Origin: Vombatus ursinus
Taxonomy: Eukaryota; Chordata; Mammalia; Diprotodontia; Vombatidae
Length of the DNA stretch: 64,000 nt
Direction of reading: 5' to 3'
Assembly (NCBI RefSeq): GCF_900497805.2
Contig: NW_020954576.1
Location: 73,546,605-73,610,604, forward strand
In this document: piece by piece, positions 48,056-61,312 of the stretch
Numbering within the stretch: position 1 is the stretch's first letter
Layout of the letters: each line of letters begins with the position of its first letter
Position numbers and translations under genes: made by a program
Notes under the pieces: generated by a model
What the model was told of the DNA's origin: nothing
The model's input: the letters and a program-made list of their open reading frames with translations, nothing else
Database searches by the model: none

Positions 48056-49369
48056 TTCCTTCCAACTGACAGACAATTCTAAATTTACTGGATCATAGCT
48101 TAAGAATTCATCATCCTACAAATATAGCTTGAATCATTCCCCTATACTGAAACTATTCTTAGTAGGCCTTTCATTACCCAGCAGTAATTGACTGGAAATT
48201 CCACCAGCTACTTCTTCTTCAAGAGCATTATTTAATCTTTTTTTATCCAGAAAGCTTCCTTTTTATCCTTACCTTTTATTTCTGTGTTTCTATGCCAAAT
48301 TCCTAACCATGACACAAACTCCCTCAAATTCTTTCCAATGCCACGTCATCATGAACAAACAGATACTTGGTAGAGAGCGTTTCGGTGAAGACTAATGGAA
48401 GGAGCAATAAAAACGACACTGTCATCAGTGTATACAGCCAAGACAGAAAGGAGAAATAGATGAGGCATTTCAGAAAACAGATCACAAGTCAGGCATCGAG
48501 GTACCATATAGTTGTGATAGATTCCAATTATCTGTCCTTCTGCTAGATCTCTATCTCTCTAAAGCAGGACAGCTAACAATTTCTTGGATGTCCTAATGGT
48601 GATTTTCTACCACAAAAGGTCCAGGAATCAACAAAGAGATTATTGCTCTAGGACTTGTCTCGCCAACGAGAGGGGATTTATTGCTAGAATAGAAATGATC
48701 GACTACTGTGAGTGAGCAATCCATTATAAAATTTGTGATGCATGAGAAAAGCCAGGCATACTCTGACTTGAACACTAGATTTTCAAAGAAAAAAAGCATT
48801 CTCAGAAAGGAAAGCTAGAATCTGATGAACTAAAAATTCTATATAGGAGGTTAGACCAGGAGGGATGGAAAACTGAAAAGAAAGAAAATTTGAAAACACA
48901 AAGAAAAACAAACTGGATGAGGAGAAAAGAAACCTATGTGGATATACAAGGGACTCATCAGCTAAGGTTGTTTTTTAAAAAGGTTATGTATAAAAGATGC
49001 GAGAGCAAGTAATGAGGGGAAATACATAACTGAGACATCGTCTTGTGCTAGTAGGAATGCACAAAAAGGAGAGACTGATAAAAAAATTTTAATGAATGTT
49101 ATACTAGGGAAACAATAGGATTGTTGCTTAGGTAGATCAGACAATGATAATAAAACAACACAAAGAAGATAAAGCTATTCAACTCTTATTTTGCTATTGT
49201 TTTCTTACAGGGAAAAGAACAACAAAACAAAAATGGCTAAAATGAAACACAAAATAAAATAACAAGAAAGCATCCAGTTGCCCTTGATAAGTTCCAGTCA
49301 ACAAGTTCAGAAGAACTGTATCACACCTATGAAAGCAGCTCTGCATATACTTACAGAATCACTGAGGGA

Positions 49370-50060
49370 AAATAAAAGGCATAGGAGAAGTGCTACAGGA
49401 TTAGAGAAAGAAAAATGTCTTGATTTTCCAAAAAAAAGGAAAGAAAATGTATTCTGCCAACACTATAGCAGAGTAAACTTGACTTCAATTCCTGGAAAAG
49501 TCAAGAACATATTATTAAAGGGAAAAATAGTGATCACAAAGACTTCTTAACAACTGGTCATGCTATAGTTACCTCATGTGAAGGTGTTGGCACACTAACA
49601 TTGTTTTAACTTCTCTTTACTGCCTCTGTCTCTGTTCTCCTTGTATGAATTAATATAACGGAAGTTTCAAAGAACTGTATAAGCCAATGAATCAACAACA
49701 TGCTACGGCAGCTAAGAAAACTAATTCTACCACAAGTTACATTTAAGAGAAGTGCAGTATTAAAACTAGGGAGGTGACAGACATATTGTACTTTGCCTAA
49801 GCCAAACTGTGACTAGAGAACTATGTTTAGTTATGGGCATGACATTTTAAGGACACATAAGCTGGAGATCATCCGTGAGTGCAGACAAGATGGTGAAAGG
49901 CCTCAAAAATCTGTCTTTGGAGTATTGAGTGACTAGGAAGTTTTAGCATGTGAAAAGAAAACTAAAGTGTGTGTGTGTGGGGGGGTGCATAATAAGCACG
50001 TGCAAGTATTTTGTAGAAAGAGTTTGGTCCCAGAAGACAGAACTAGAAGTAACTGATCAT
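49370..50060 (+). repeat. CR1/L3-type LINE fragments
   Basis: An open stretch near 49460-49550 encodes RVNLTSIPGKVKNILLKGK, matching the CR1/L3 reverse transcriptase (usual PVNLTSIPGK). 49740-50060 adds agggaggtgacagacatatt, cacataagctggagatcatc and gaagacagaactagaagtaa. Confidence 0.68.
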
Positions 50061-50149
50061 TCAACTACCATTTATTTGTCCCCTACTATTTGCCAGATAC
50101 TATATTCTAGAGAATAGCAAGGAGAGATAAGGTTTTTTTTTTAAATAAG

Positions 50150-51030
50150 CAGTGCAAAAAAAAAAAAAACAATAGAATGCAAAGACAAGAGCTCTCTTCA
50201 AGAAAATTAGAGATATCAAGGGAATATTTCATGCAAAAATAGGCATGATAAAAGACAAAAATTGTTGGGACTTAACAGAAGTAGAAGATATTAAGAAGAG
50301 GTGGCAAGAATACACAGAAGCACTCACTATACAAGAAGGATCTTAACATCACTGATAACCATGAAGGTGTGGTTACTGATCTAAAGCCAGATATCCTGGA
50401 AAATGAAGTCAAATGGGCCTTAGGAAGCACTGCTAACAAATAAGACTAGTGAAAGAGATGGAATTCTAGCTGAGCTATTTAAAGTCCTAAAAAATGATAG
50501 TGTTAAAGAGATGCACTCAATATGCCAGCAAATTTAAAACAGTGGCCAATGGATTGGAAAAGATCAGTTTACATCCCAACACTAACAAAGGTCAATGCCA
50601 CAGAAAGTTCAAATTACTGAATAATTGTGTTAATTTCACATACCAGCAAAGTTATGCTGAAGATTCTGCAAGCTAGGCTTCAGCAAAATGTGAACTGAGA
50701 ATTACCAGAAGAGCAGGCTGATTTTCAAAGAGACAGAGGAACTAGAGACCAAATTGTCAACATTAGCTGGACTATGGAAAAAACAAGGGAGTCAGAAAAA
50801 CCTCTACTTCTGCTTCACTGACTACACTAAAGCCTTTGATAATGTGGATCACAACAAAATGTGGCAAGTCTTCAAAGAGAAGAGAGGACCAGATCATCTT
50901 ACCTGTCCCCTGAGGAACCTGTACATGGGCCAAGCAGCAACAGTTAGAACCAAACGTGGTACAACTGATTGGCTTAAGACTGGAAAAGGAGGATGTAAAT
51001 ATTGTCACCTTATTTAACTTACATGCATAA
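50150..51030 (+). repeat. RTE (BovB-like) LINE fragment
   Basis: Reading the plus strand gives reverse-transcriptase words in order: aatgggccttaggaagcac, tgcactcaatatgccagcaa, ADFQRDRGTRDQIVN, then FTDYTKAFDNVDHNKMW and RNLYMGQAATVRTKRG. These are the RTE/BovB domain motifs (usual YTKAFDCVDHNKLW). Frames are broken, so it is a fossil copy. It is the source type for the RTE tails of nearby SINEs. Confidence 0.87.
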
Positions 51031-52577
51031 GGTTACAGAAAAAGGACTGCCCAACCTCTAAATCAGAACATCTGAATTATAATACTGCTTTTGCCTTTGA
51101 TGACATAACCTTGAAAATATCCTTTGTATTTGTCTATCTACAAAATGGTGATAATAGTTGCCTGACATTTTATGGAAAACGACAGGTGGAAATAATATCA
51201 TAAAAAGGGATAAGACATATTAAACATCTCAAAAGGAAGTTTACAGATTTCAATGGCAATGTGAATTGCTTCTTAGTTTCTCATTTTTAAAACATGATAC
51301 ATTTTACATGTACTGATTTTTAATTTAAAAGATCACTTTAAATTATCTAATATACTTTAAATATCAGAGGTTAAGAAAATTGCATATAACCTAAACAAAC
51401 TGAAAAGGCATTCAGAGTTCCTTTTTGGGTGAGAACTCTACCACTAGAAAATTATTTAGTCAAGGATTATAGCTTATTCTGAATCATGTGAATGAATATG
51501 AAGTTTTTGTTTTTAATATTCTAAAACATTTCATACTTAATAGTTCCATCTTATTTCCTACATTTCTTTGAATTCGCAATATAAAAGGTTTTATTAAGGA
51601 TGTAATATAAATTTATAACTGTTTACCATAAATTAAAATATCAATTTCATAGGAAAATTAATTTAAATTTACAAACCATTCTAAAACTATTTCATCTTTC
51701 GGAAAATGTTTATTTTCAGTTATTTTTCACTCCTTCTGAGCATTAAATATCTCACTTAAGTGAATATTTTTATAGGATCTTAATATTCTATCAAACTAGC
51801 ATTGTTCAACACATTTAAGTTCAATTGTATAATAATATATTACTTCAATACTTACAGTAAGAAGAAAGAAATAATTCAGGAATTTAAATATCTTGAAGTA
51901 GAATGTTATTAAGTATAATATGGAATAGCTACACTCAAAGTGGAAAGAGAATTAAATTTTTTCCACAGCTTATTTGCCACTTATGGAAAAAAAGTATTTT
52001 CATTCTTCTTCAACCTATCATGTTTTTATTCTTTCCCCTACCAAATCCTTATTCTGTATTTTATAGCAGAATGCAGTACTTATCCTATTCAGTTCTTAGA
52101 TTCCACTCTGAACAAAAGAATCTTAAGATACTGACTTTACTGGGCTTTTGTCCCCCCCACCTCAGAGACATAGGGATGTTGTGGAGTTTGAAGAAAATGC
52201 AGTTAAACTAAGTCAGATCATGGATAAGGATAAGTAAGTGGTGCTTAGACACAACTCTCTATCAGGAAGCTGATGGCTGGCATTGAGACATCATTCACCT
52301 GTCAGTATTTCCAGGGCTGGTGAAGGTGAGGAATCCCCATATATTCACATGCAATAGGATTACAAAAGAATATTCTATAAGAAAGCATAAAAATAGTGAA
52401 CATCAAAAGTTAATTTCACTGCTTCTCCCTGGGTCATTTTTATAAAACCAGAAGGTGACAAAAGGTTTTTTAATCATCCATTCTACTGTGGGAAGGAGAA
52501 TACTAGGAAATACTGTTTTTCTAATACACATTGTAAATATATTAAAAGACAATATTCAATTACAACCATAAAGTTTA

Positions 52578-52748
<171 letters not shown>

Positions 52749-53072
52749 CTAAAAGGGAACAAAAGGAGAGAAAATGGATATTAAGTTTTATTCAGAGTAA
52801 TTACTTCATCTTTTGTAAAGTTGATGCAAAACTAGTACAAAGTTAATATTGGATGCTGAAAAGCTGATAATATGAACAGGAGAAGATATATCCATTAGTC
52901 ATATTATAACAGTCTTCTAGTTGAGAATTCCACGTTACAAAAAAGTCTTCCCCATTATTGGGGAGGCTACTGCTAAAGCTTCATAATGACATTACCATAT
53001 TAGGAATGACCAAAGAAGCAGAATAATTCATTAGTAAAAGGACCTGGAAACATTTCCAGAAGTTGCAAATTA

Positions 53073-53322
53073 ACAACAGCGGCCAGCATTTATATAGTGC
53101 TTTAAAATCTGCAAAGCACTTTATACATATTATCTCATTTGATCCTCACAATAACTCTATTATGTTGACATGATTATTACCCCCATTTTATAGATGATGA
53201 AACTGTCAATGCAAGAGGTTAAGTGACTTGCCCAGGAACACAACTAGTAAGTTTCTCAGTTAAAATTTAAACTCAGGTCTTTCTGACTCCAAGTCCAACA
53301 TTCTTACCTACTGTACACCTTT
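53073..53322 (-). repeat. MIR/CORE-type SINE, full length
   Basis: catttatatagtgctttaaa, tatctcatttgatcctcaca, aagtgacttgcccaggaaca, aactcaggtctttctgactc. Confidence 0.85.
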
Positions 53323-53509
53323 AGAAGCCTCAAATAAGTTATGAAGAGGGAAAAGGTAGAAATACATACTGGGGGTGACTGAAATGTATTCAGTATGGTA
53401 AAATATACATGACATTATAAGAATTTATAGTCTAAGACAAAATGATGACTGTGCTCACCCCCAAACAGAAATAATACTGATCATTAGCCTATATTTACAT
53501 AACAAAGTA

Positions 53510-53735
53510 CTATATATTCCACCTTCCATAAGAGGCCTTTCTGAGTCTCCCTCACACCTTGCTGTAAAGTGCCTTCACTAGGAGATTAAATTCTACCTAC
53601 TCTATATATATCTTACATGTACATATTTTTGACTTTTGTCTTTCCTCTCTCCCATTAGAATATGAGCTTCTTCAGTGGAGGAACCACGTTTTTGCTTTCT
53701 TTTATATCAATCAGTTCCTGGCATAGTTTTTAAAA
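53510..53735 (+). repeat. L2 3' end
   Basis: aagaggcctttctgagtctc, cccattagaatatgagcttc, tcagttcctggcatag. Confidence 0.65.
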
Positions 53736-54010
53736 ATACTTTTATTGATGTTTTCTGTTTCTTACATCACCACAGCATTGCATGAATCCCTCTCTCTCCT
53801 TGCTACTTCATATGACAAATGCCTTTGTTTCTTAGAGAGGAAAAAAAAATGAGCATAACTGATCAATACATTAAGAAAGTCCGAAAACATGTATAGCGTG
53901 TAAACCTGTTGGTCTCCCACCTCCCCCAAAGGGTAGGTTGAGGTTCTTCTTATACACACTGCTTTATCATTATAATTTTGTTACATTTACTTGGGGTTTT
54001 TTTTGGTGCA
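53735..54010. repeat. Unclassified LINE 3'-like repeat
   Basis: acttttattgatgttttctg, atatgacaaatgcctttg, aagtccgaaaacatgtatag. A similar start is present at 60640 and continues at 60804 after a SINE. It resembles a marsupial interspersed repeat I cannot name. Confidence 0.4.
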
Positions 54011-54049
54011 TTTCCTGGCACGTTGTTAAACATATACTATTTGTTAAAT

Positions 54050-54440
54050 GTCTGACTTCTATAATTTTTCTCTTGGTAATCTCCTAAGCTACTATGGATT
54101 TAACTGTCATCTTTACTCAAATAACTCCTAAATTTCTATCTCAAATTGGATACCCCAGATACATTTAAAATTCAAGATGTCCCCAAATAAACTCATTATA
54201 TTGTCCCCCTCAAATCCTCCACTTTTTCAAACATCCCCATTTTTATAAAGGGCACCACTGTCCTTCTATTTTCCCTGGTTTCTACCTTGTCTTATCTGAG
54301 ATTCCACACTCTTCCTCACCCCACCACACAATCAGTTGCAAGAAATTTAATGTGTTTATTTTCACCAGAGTACCGTGATCACATATCTTTCATCTTACTT
54401 CAAACCTTCATCAACTGTTACCTAGATAATTTAACTACTG
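54050..54440 (+). repeat. L2 LINE, left part
   Basis: tttatctcaa-like ORF2 words: caaattggataccccagata, aagatgtccccaaataaact, caaatcctccactttttc. It appears to continue at 55235 after an L1 insertion. Confidence 0.6.
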
Positions 54441-54474
54441 CTCCCTCCATTGAACAATTAGAGAAGAAAAAATA

Positions 54475-55230
54475 GAAAAAGAAAATGCATTAAAAATGTA
54501 CAATCCAGCAAAACAAATTTCCACATAAGTCACATCAAAAAACACAAACATATGTATTATTCTGCATTTTAAGTCATTCACCGCTGGGGCAGGAGGTGGA
54601 TGATATATATATATATATATATGGATGATGATATATATGTGTATATATATGTAGATATATACACATATATGTATATATAAAAATACACATATGTATATAT
54701 AATACACATATAATAATATGTGTATATAATACATAAAATACATATATGTATATATATATATATATATAAAATACATATATGTGTATACATATAAAATTTT
54801 CAGTTCTCTGGACTGGTAGTTTATCATCACACTGATTATATTTCTAAAGTCTTTCAAGGTTGTTTTTCTTTCTGTTGTTGTCATTGTACAAATTGTTCTC
54901 TTAGTTCTGTAATTCAGATCACTTCACTTTGCATTAGTTCACCAAGACGTTTCCAGTTTCTTCTCAAACTGTTTATTTCGTCATTTCTTATGAGATAATA
55001 ATATTCTATCACTTTCACATACCATAATCTGTTTAGCCATTCTCTTCCTGCCTTAGTTTCCAGTTTCTGTTTCCTATAAAAAAGTTGCTACAAATAACTT
55101 TGTATAAATAAATCCTTTTCCTCTTTCTTTGAATTCTTTAGGGCATGGGGCTTGTAGTGGTTATAGGTGGTCAAAAGTTATGCAGAGTTTAAAAACTTTC
55201 TGGCATAGTTCCAAATTGCTTTCCAGACTT
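54475..55230 (-). repeat. L1 3' part inserted in L2, with internal AT microsatellite
   Basis: caaatttccacataagtcac, tgggcaggaggtgg-like context, then after the AT run tctttcaaggttgtttttct, cacttcactttgcattagtt, caaattgctttccagact. These are L1 3' UTR and ORF2 end sequences in reverse. Confidence 0.72.
54603..54795. repeat. (TA)n / TATG microsatellite
   Basis: Almost 200 bp of TATA and TATG repeats. It creates Tyr/Ile-rich open frames on the minus strand that are not genes. Confidence 0.95.
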
Positions 55231-55234
55231 CACC

Positions 55235-55960
55235 TAGGTTACTACAACACCCTCCTATTTGGGTTTCCTGAGTCAAACACTAGTCTCTCCTTACTCTAGT
55301 CCTACACACTGCTACCAAAGTAATTTTCCCCAAATTCACCACGTGAATCCCCCACTAAATCAAATCCAGTCGACTTCTATTGTCTCTCTGATCAAATACA
55401 AACTTTTCTGTTGACCTTTAAAACTCTAATGTACACCATCTGGCCTCAACTTGTCTTTCTAATATGATCAGATATTACTCTCTCTTTTCTTGCATTTTAT
55501 GATCCAGTCAAATTGGCCTGTTTTCTCTTCCTCACACATGACACTTCTCTATCCCTTCGCAGGGGGCCCCATACCGGGAATGCACTTGTGCCTTTACCCT
55601 CCAATTTATGGAGACCCTCTCTTTAAGAAAGGCATAAAGCCTTTCCTGAACTCCCCAACTATTATTGCCTCTTTTCTCCAAATTACTATGCATTTAACTA
55701 CTTTATATGGTGTTAAATAAATATAAGTTACATGCAAGGTAAAGGGTAGGGGGGCGGTGTGAAGAGGGAAGGGAACTAGCAACTAGGAGGATCAGGGAAA
55801 GGTTTATGTAGGAGGTAGCACAAATGCCCTCTTCCTTATACCTGTGCCTCAGTCTCTTTCTTCCTTTAAGACAAAGTTCTTTTCCATGAAGTCTTTCCAA
55901 TCTGCTAGCACCCTCCTTGCCCAAACAACGTTGTATTTAACTACTTTGTATTTATTATAT
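55235..55960 (+). repeat. L2 LINE 3' parts
   Basis: ctaggttactacaacaccct, ctgatcaaatacaaactttt, tggcctcaacttgtctttct; a second piece from 55800 has catgaagtctttccaatctg. Confidence 0.72.
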
Positions 55961-55991
55961 ATGTGTGTACACGCACAGAAACGTTTATGTA

Positions 55992-56236
55992 TTTGTTGTT
56001 GTTCAGTTGTGTACAACTCTTTGTGACCCCATTTGGAGTTTTCTTAACAAAGAGATTGGAGGGGTTTGCCATTTCCGCCTCCAGCTCATTTTATAGATGA
56101 GGAAACTGGGGCAAATGGGGTGAGTGACTTGCCCAGGGTCACCCAGTTACTAAGTGTCTGAGGCTAGATTTGAAGTCAGGAAGATGAATCTTCCTGACTG
56201 CAGGCCTAGCACTATATCCACTGAGCCACTCAGCTC
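55992..56236 (-). repeat. tRNA-headed SINE with RTE-type tail
   Basis: tgttgttgttcagttgtgta, ggaggggtttgccatttcc, gacttgcccagggtcacc, ctatatccactgagccac. Confidence 0.87.
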
Positions 56237-56369
56237 ATATGTATGCATGCATGTATGTGTGTATGCATGTATTTATTCATACACATGCAAGTATATATAC
56301 ACACCCACTGTATAACATGGACAACTCTGTTGTTCTCCTACCCTCCCCCCCACCTCCAATAGAGCTCCT

Positions 56370-56430
56370 GGTAAGTAGGTACACCTCCAGTGCCTAGCAC
56401 AAAGGTGATGCTTAATAAATGCTGGACTGA
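56370..56430 (+). repeat. L2 3' end
   Basis: tccagtgcctagcacaaagg then cttaataaatgctggactga. Confidence 0.6.
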
Positions 56431-56540
56431 TTGACTGTGATCCATGATTTATAGCCATATAACATACTGATTTTAAAAATATAGGTTTTTCACTGACCAT
56501 AAGCTCAATGTAGTGAGTGAATTAACTCTGATGCTAGAAA

Positions 56541-57045
56541 AGCCCTGATTCTCCAGAAGATAATGGAACAAGATGCAAAGTTAAGCATAAACCTCTTGAC
56601 TTTGAGAACCAAAGACCATTCAAGAAAGTAGGAGTGTTACAACTTCAGAATCAGTCCCTTAAAAGAGATGATGAAAAGAGTGATGGGGAAAAGGTACTGA
56701 CAAGCAGTATAGAAACAGATGAAGATGCTGAGAAAGTGAAGGACAGCATCGAACATCCAGGGTCACCAACTTTTTGAACCTTTTATATAATTTTTCTTAT
56801 TGTCCAGACTGACCAAAAGGGAAGAGGGGGAAAAACAGTTTGCTGTGTTGGATAATTGGAAGTTCTGATAATTTTCTTAAAGTATTGCTTCATAGAAAAT
56901 ATTTGGAAAACTATTGCTGCATTAGGAATTGGCAATATTTTTATTTTTATTACAATATTCTAAGAAAATGGCAAAAATTACTAGTTATTGTCAAGGTTGT
57001 TTTTTTGTTCGTTGTTGTCAATAAAAGTTTTCACTGAAAACCCCC
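56541..57045 (+). pseudogene. Possible 5'-truncated retrocopy of an unidentified gene
   Basis: 56541-56777 is open for 78 codons (no start Met; an in-frame TAG lies two codons upstream) and reads SPDSPEDNGTRCKVKHKPL through TDEDAEKVKDSIEHPGSPTF, then stop. The acidic, lysine-rich composition is protein-like. About 240 nt of UTR-like sequence follows with an AATAAA at about 57020, as in an mRNA 3' end. I do not recognise the parent gene and see no poly-A run or target duplication. A chance open frame remains possible. Confidence 0.35.
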
Positions 57046-57374
57046 CAAAATATGGATTTTTGTTTCAGGAAAGAAGGGGATCAATGCAAATACTGCATAA
57101 TTTCCCATTCAAAATCCAGCCTACTCTCCTCATGTTCAGCTCTGGGCTCATTGTCCACCTGCAGTTGGTGGAGATACCACACTGATGCACTAACTCAAAT
57201 GGTCATCCATTTAACTATGTGTCTCACTCTGCATAATATCTTTTATCGTAATCTATTTCCGTGTATTTAAATATTTTAACAAAATAACCTAGTTTACTGT
57301 AGTAATTCCACTCCCAAGTAACATGGAATTAAAAGTTAAAATATTTCAAGTGTTGCAATTCAATGCAACACACT

Positions 57375-57495
57375 ACCCTCCATTCGAATATGAGCTCCTT
57401 GATGGCAAGAACCATGTTTTTACATTTCTTTGTATCTCCAGGACTTAGAATAGTTCCTGGCACATAGTTAAATGCTTAATAAATGCTTCACTAAC
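57375..57495 (+). repeat. L2 3' end
   Basis: tatgagctccttgatggcaa, atagttcctggcacatagtt, cttaataaatgcttc. Confidence 0.72.
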
Positions 57496-57539
57496 AAAGC
57501 TGTTGCAGATAGATAACACACTATATAACAGAGTAAATA

Positions 57540-57850
57540 TTCCAAAAGGCCTACAAGTCTAAGATGAGAAGGTACAGTCAGAGAACAGGTCATCTGAAAA
57601 GGACCTAGAGGTTCATGGAGTTAACAGAAAGCTAATGCTATCTAAGGCTACATGAAGGGATGCAGTCCAAGCCCTGTTACTAGTATATTCTGGTTATTCT
57701 TCATTTATAGCGTTGTGTTCACTTCTAGGCACCATATTTTAGGAAGAACACTGATAAAAATGGTCTTCAGTATTAGTGTAAGAGAAAAACAAGTTAAAGA
57801 ATATTAGATTTTTGAAGAAAAGAGATATCTGGGGCCCTTTAAAAAAGAAC
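57540..57850 (+). repeat. CR1/L3-type LINE fragment
   Basis: tctaaggctacatgaaggga, gttgtgttcacttctaggca, ccatattttaggaagaacac. It ends about 50 bp from exon A. Confidence 0.62.
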
Positions 57851-57895
57851 AAAGAACAAATAAAATAACAAAATAACACATTTGATCAACTGTTA

Positions 57896-58024
<129 letters not shown>

Positions 58025-59069
58025 TTAATCTTAGTAAAAACAAGGAAATTCAAAAAATAAAAAACCTCAAACATAAAGATTTTAATTATTTTCTTAATAC
58101 TCCTAAACCATATGACTAATACATAGAAATGTATAAAACAGATTGGTGAAGAAAAATTTAAAGTATATTAAAACTAAGATTAAAATCAGGAATGTAAAAA
58201 ATATCCTAATATTTAAGCATACACAAATTCTAATAAGTACCTTTCTACCACTATCAGTTTTTGTGTTTCACAATGATATGTGAAGCCAACTTTACTTAAT
58301 GAAACTAAGAGACAAAAATGTATACGACCAGCTGTATTTTTTTAAAATGTAGAAAATAGTCAACTTTGTTTAATGATTTTTCTCTATCTTTGTGAACTGC
58401 TATTGAAAGAAAATTACCAATAAACATGTTTTTATTGTCAAATAACCACCTCCACTGAACTCCTTTTTTTCCACCTTGGGTTTTCTCTTCAATTATGACA
58501 TAATTGACTTTACAAAAATTATGGCACAAATTTTAAGGGAAAACAAAACTGATTAAAAAACAGAATAATTCTTGTTTTAAGATAATTTCTCAAAGTTGGG
58601 TTAGTAGAGGAATTCCTGAAGGATTGAAGGGATCAAACTTGAAAATAAATTCTGTAGTACCAACTTGAACAATCATATACCAAGTAAAGCATATTTTACA
58701 AAATGGGTAAGACAACCTCTTTTATTTCCTAAGCAATGCTCCTATATTTTTCTTTCCTAGACTTGAAAAGAGGATGCTAATAAGGAAAACGATACATCCA
58801 ATCTCAAATAAATGTGTTTGTAGTAGATACACTTGTACTTTGGATTTACGCTTTGTTGTTGTTGATGCTGCCGCTGCTGTTGTTTTAAAGATATGATATC
58901 ATGTATGGGTAGGAGCACAAAAGACTTCCAGATGAGCCATAGACTGAAACAGTGCAAAAAAAAAAATTGGTCAAAGTCAGTCACTCAGGAAGTATATTCT
59001 TTGTAATTTGCGCTCAGAAGACAAATCATTTCTCTACAACTCTGTGGGGCAGGAGATAACTTTTGAACT

Positions 59070-59215
59070 GTCACCAAGTATTTATTGACATAATAGCACT
59101 GTACTACCAAATGGGAAAAAGCATAATGTATGGTCCATGACCTCAAGGAACTTACAACCTAGTTGAAACTAATGAACGATATACAGGCCAGTATATAATT
59201 AGGAAGAGTTGTATA
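59070..59215 (-). repeat. L2 3' end, with a MIR scrap further on
   Basis: aagtatttattgacataata, catgacctcaaggaacttac. A weak MIR-like tail lies at about 59320-59450. Confidence 0.5.
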
Positions 59216-60472
59216 AGGGTTGAGTTAATGATTTAATTTTGTATGGGGAACTTTCAAATGTGGAAATCCCTTCTATCAATACAGGCAGCGTGATTTATAA
59301 TCTCAGAGATTTGCCTATAGCACACTTAGAGCAAGAGGTAAATCAACACACGTAGAACCACTGAGCCAACATATGTCAGAAGCCTTCAACCCAGGTTTTC
59401 TTGACTTTGAAGTTGGCTTTCTATGCACAGTACTATACTGCCTTTGAAGAATGTTAAATACTGAAATTACACTACAAAGAAAATTTCCAAGAATCTCTAA
59501 AATACTTAAATATGACATATATCCAAATCCTCATGCAAAAAAAGTTTAGAAAACTCAGGTATCACTGACATTGGTGATATGTTACCAAGGTCAACCTTGA
59601 TTTAAAATATAATTTTCTTTGCAAAACTTTACAGAGGAAGATGGTAACAGAGAATAAACAGTATCATCTCATAAAACAGTGAAGATTAGTGAAGCAGAAA
59701 ATAATTCTATAGGAAGCTTGGCATGAGACCCAATTAAGTCAAATCATCCTGACAGTATTTATGGCTGCAATTGAACTGAGGACAACAAACAGATGAAAAA
59801 TGAAAAAGACTTGCTAGTGTTTATCCTTTATAAACAACTATTTTCATCATCACTGACAGTGGGACCAGCCTATTTCAAATCAATAGCACAGTCTTCAATA
59901 TGCTATTATGAACTGCAAATGGCATTGAAGATAAAGTCAGAAAAAATTTTGCACCAAATCAAAAATAAAAGAAATAATATCTGTAAATGAATCACTTCTG
60001 GAAACACCAAGGTATTAAAAGGGGAGAAATACCAAAACCCTTTTAAAAAGTTCTTACCAAAAAAAAAGGCAATTAAGTCATCAGCACTTAGCAACCTTAC
60101 TTTCTATCTTCCATAAAATCTTCATTAAAATTATTTACACAGGTATTGAAGTGCATTCCTGATAAATATTTAGGAAGTAAACAGGTAGGCTTTCATTAAG
60201 GATTTTCTATATCAGAACACATCATCAGTCACACAAGTGACTGAAAATTTGGAAGAATGAAAGATTCTGCTGTTTACTGTTTTTGGGTTACAACAACAAG
60301 AACACCACCAGTATGTGACTTATTAGAGCAAAACAAAATCTTCAAGTTTCTCTTCCAAAGACTCTCCCGTGCATATATTTAGACAACAAATGCTGCTAAA
60401 GAGATAGATTTTATTCAATGATGCTCTGATTATCAATATCAAGAAAGGCATACAACAGGTAGATACCCAGTC

Positions 60473-60560
60473 AACAAGCATTTATTAAACACTTAATCTG
60501 TGCCAGGCATTCTGCTATGTGCTAGAGATATAAAAATGGGCAAAAAATATAATCTAAGTA
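60473..60560 (-). repeat. L2 3' end
   Basis: caagcatttattaaacactt, tgtgccaggcattctgctat. Confidence 0.68.
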
Positions 60561-60675
60561 TTACTCCTGCTATATGCATTCTGTGCTGGTCAGACTATAT
60601 GTTTACTTCTTCTCTCTTTAAAGTCATTGCTTTTTAAAAATTTTTACTGATGTTTTTTGTTTTTATTTATTTACT

Positions 60676-60803
60676 TTTAGGAGGCAATTGGGGTTAAGTG
60701 ACTTGCCCAGGGTCACAGAGCCTGTGTCTAACGCCACATTTGAACTCAGGTCCTCCTAACTCTAGAACCAGTGCTCCATCCACTGCACCACCTATCTGCC
60801 CTG
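60676..60803 (-). repeat. Young tRNA-derived SINE (WSINE-like)
   Basis: aggcaattggggttaagtga, cttgcccagggtcacagag, tccatccactgcaccaccta. Confidence 0.87.
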
Positions 60804-61159
60804 ATGCCTGTTGTTTTTAAATCACAGTAATTTCCAAATGACACGTTGATAGCCTTGACTGCATAGAAGAACGCATTCAACATTCCACTCCTCTATTCTC
60901 CCTTTCCCCTTCTCTAAGGAAAAGGAGGCCCATTTCTTCTGTACTTTGTTTACTTCATGCTATCTCCATCCATACGAGTCTTTCCTATTTCTTTGAATTA
61001 TTCATGTGAAGGCAAAGGGAAAAAAAAAAGGGGGTCCTGTATTTTTCCTTCCTTGACTTGAATGACTTAATTTTTAAACTAGCCTATATTTCAATGTATG
61101 AATTAAGCAATTATCTTTGCTTCTATGTGTTTAGATTTCAGTCCCTTGCTAAGGCTTTT

Positions 61160-61300
61160 AAAATTAATGAATAAATGAATGAAAGAAAAAGTACTTCTTA
61201 AGTTCTTACTACTTGCTAAGAACTATGCTAGCTGCTAGAGAAAAATTTAAAAAGGAGACAGTCCCTTGTTCTCAAGAAGAACAATTGTTCAACTGGAGGA
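61160..61300 (-). repeat. L2 3' end
   Basis: aatgaataaatgaatgaaag, gctaagaactatgctagctg, cccttgttctcaagaagaac. Confidence 0.55.
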
Positions 61301-61312
61301 AATACATTAATT

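Noticed and set aside
49278-49550. 90-codon plus-strand open frame as a gene
   Set aside because: It contains the CR1/L3 words RVNLTSIPGK and lies next to further CR1 sequence.
50772-51017. Open frames on both strands at the RTE fragment
   Set aside because: The plus frame is a broken LINE reverse transcriptase; the minus frame is its shadow.
54435-54884. 149-codon Tyr/Ile-rich minus-strand open frame
   Set aside because: It is produced by the TA/TATG microsatellite inside an L1 piece.
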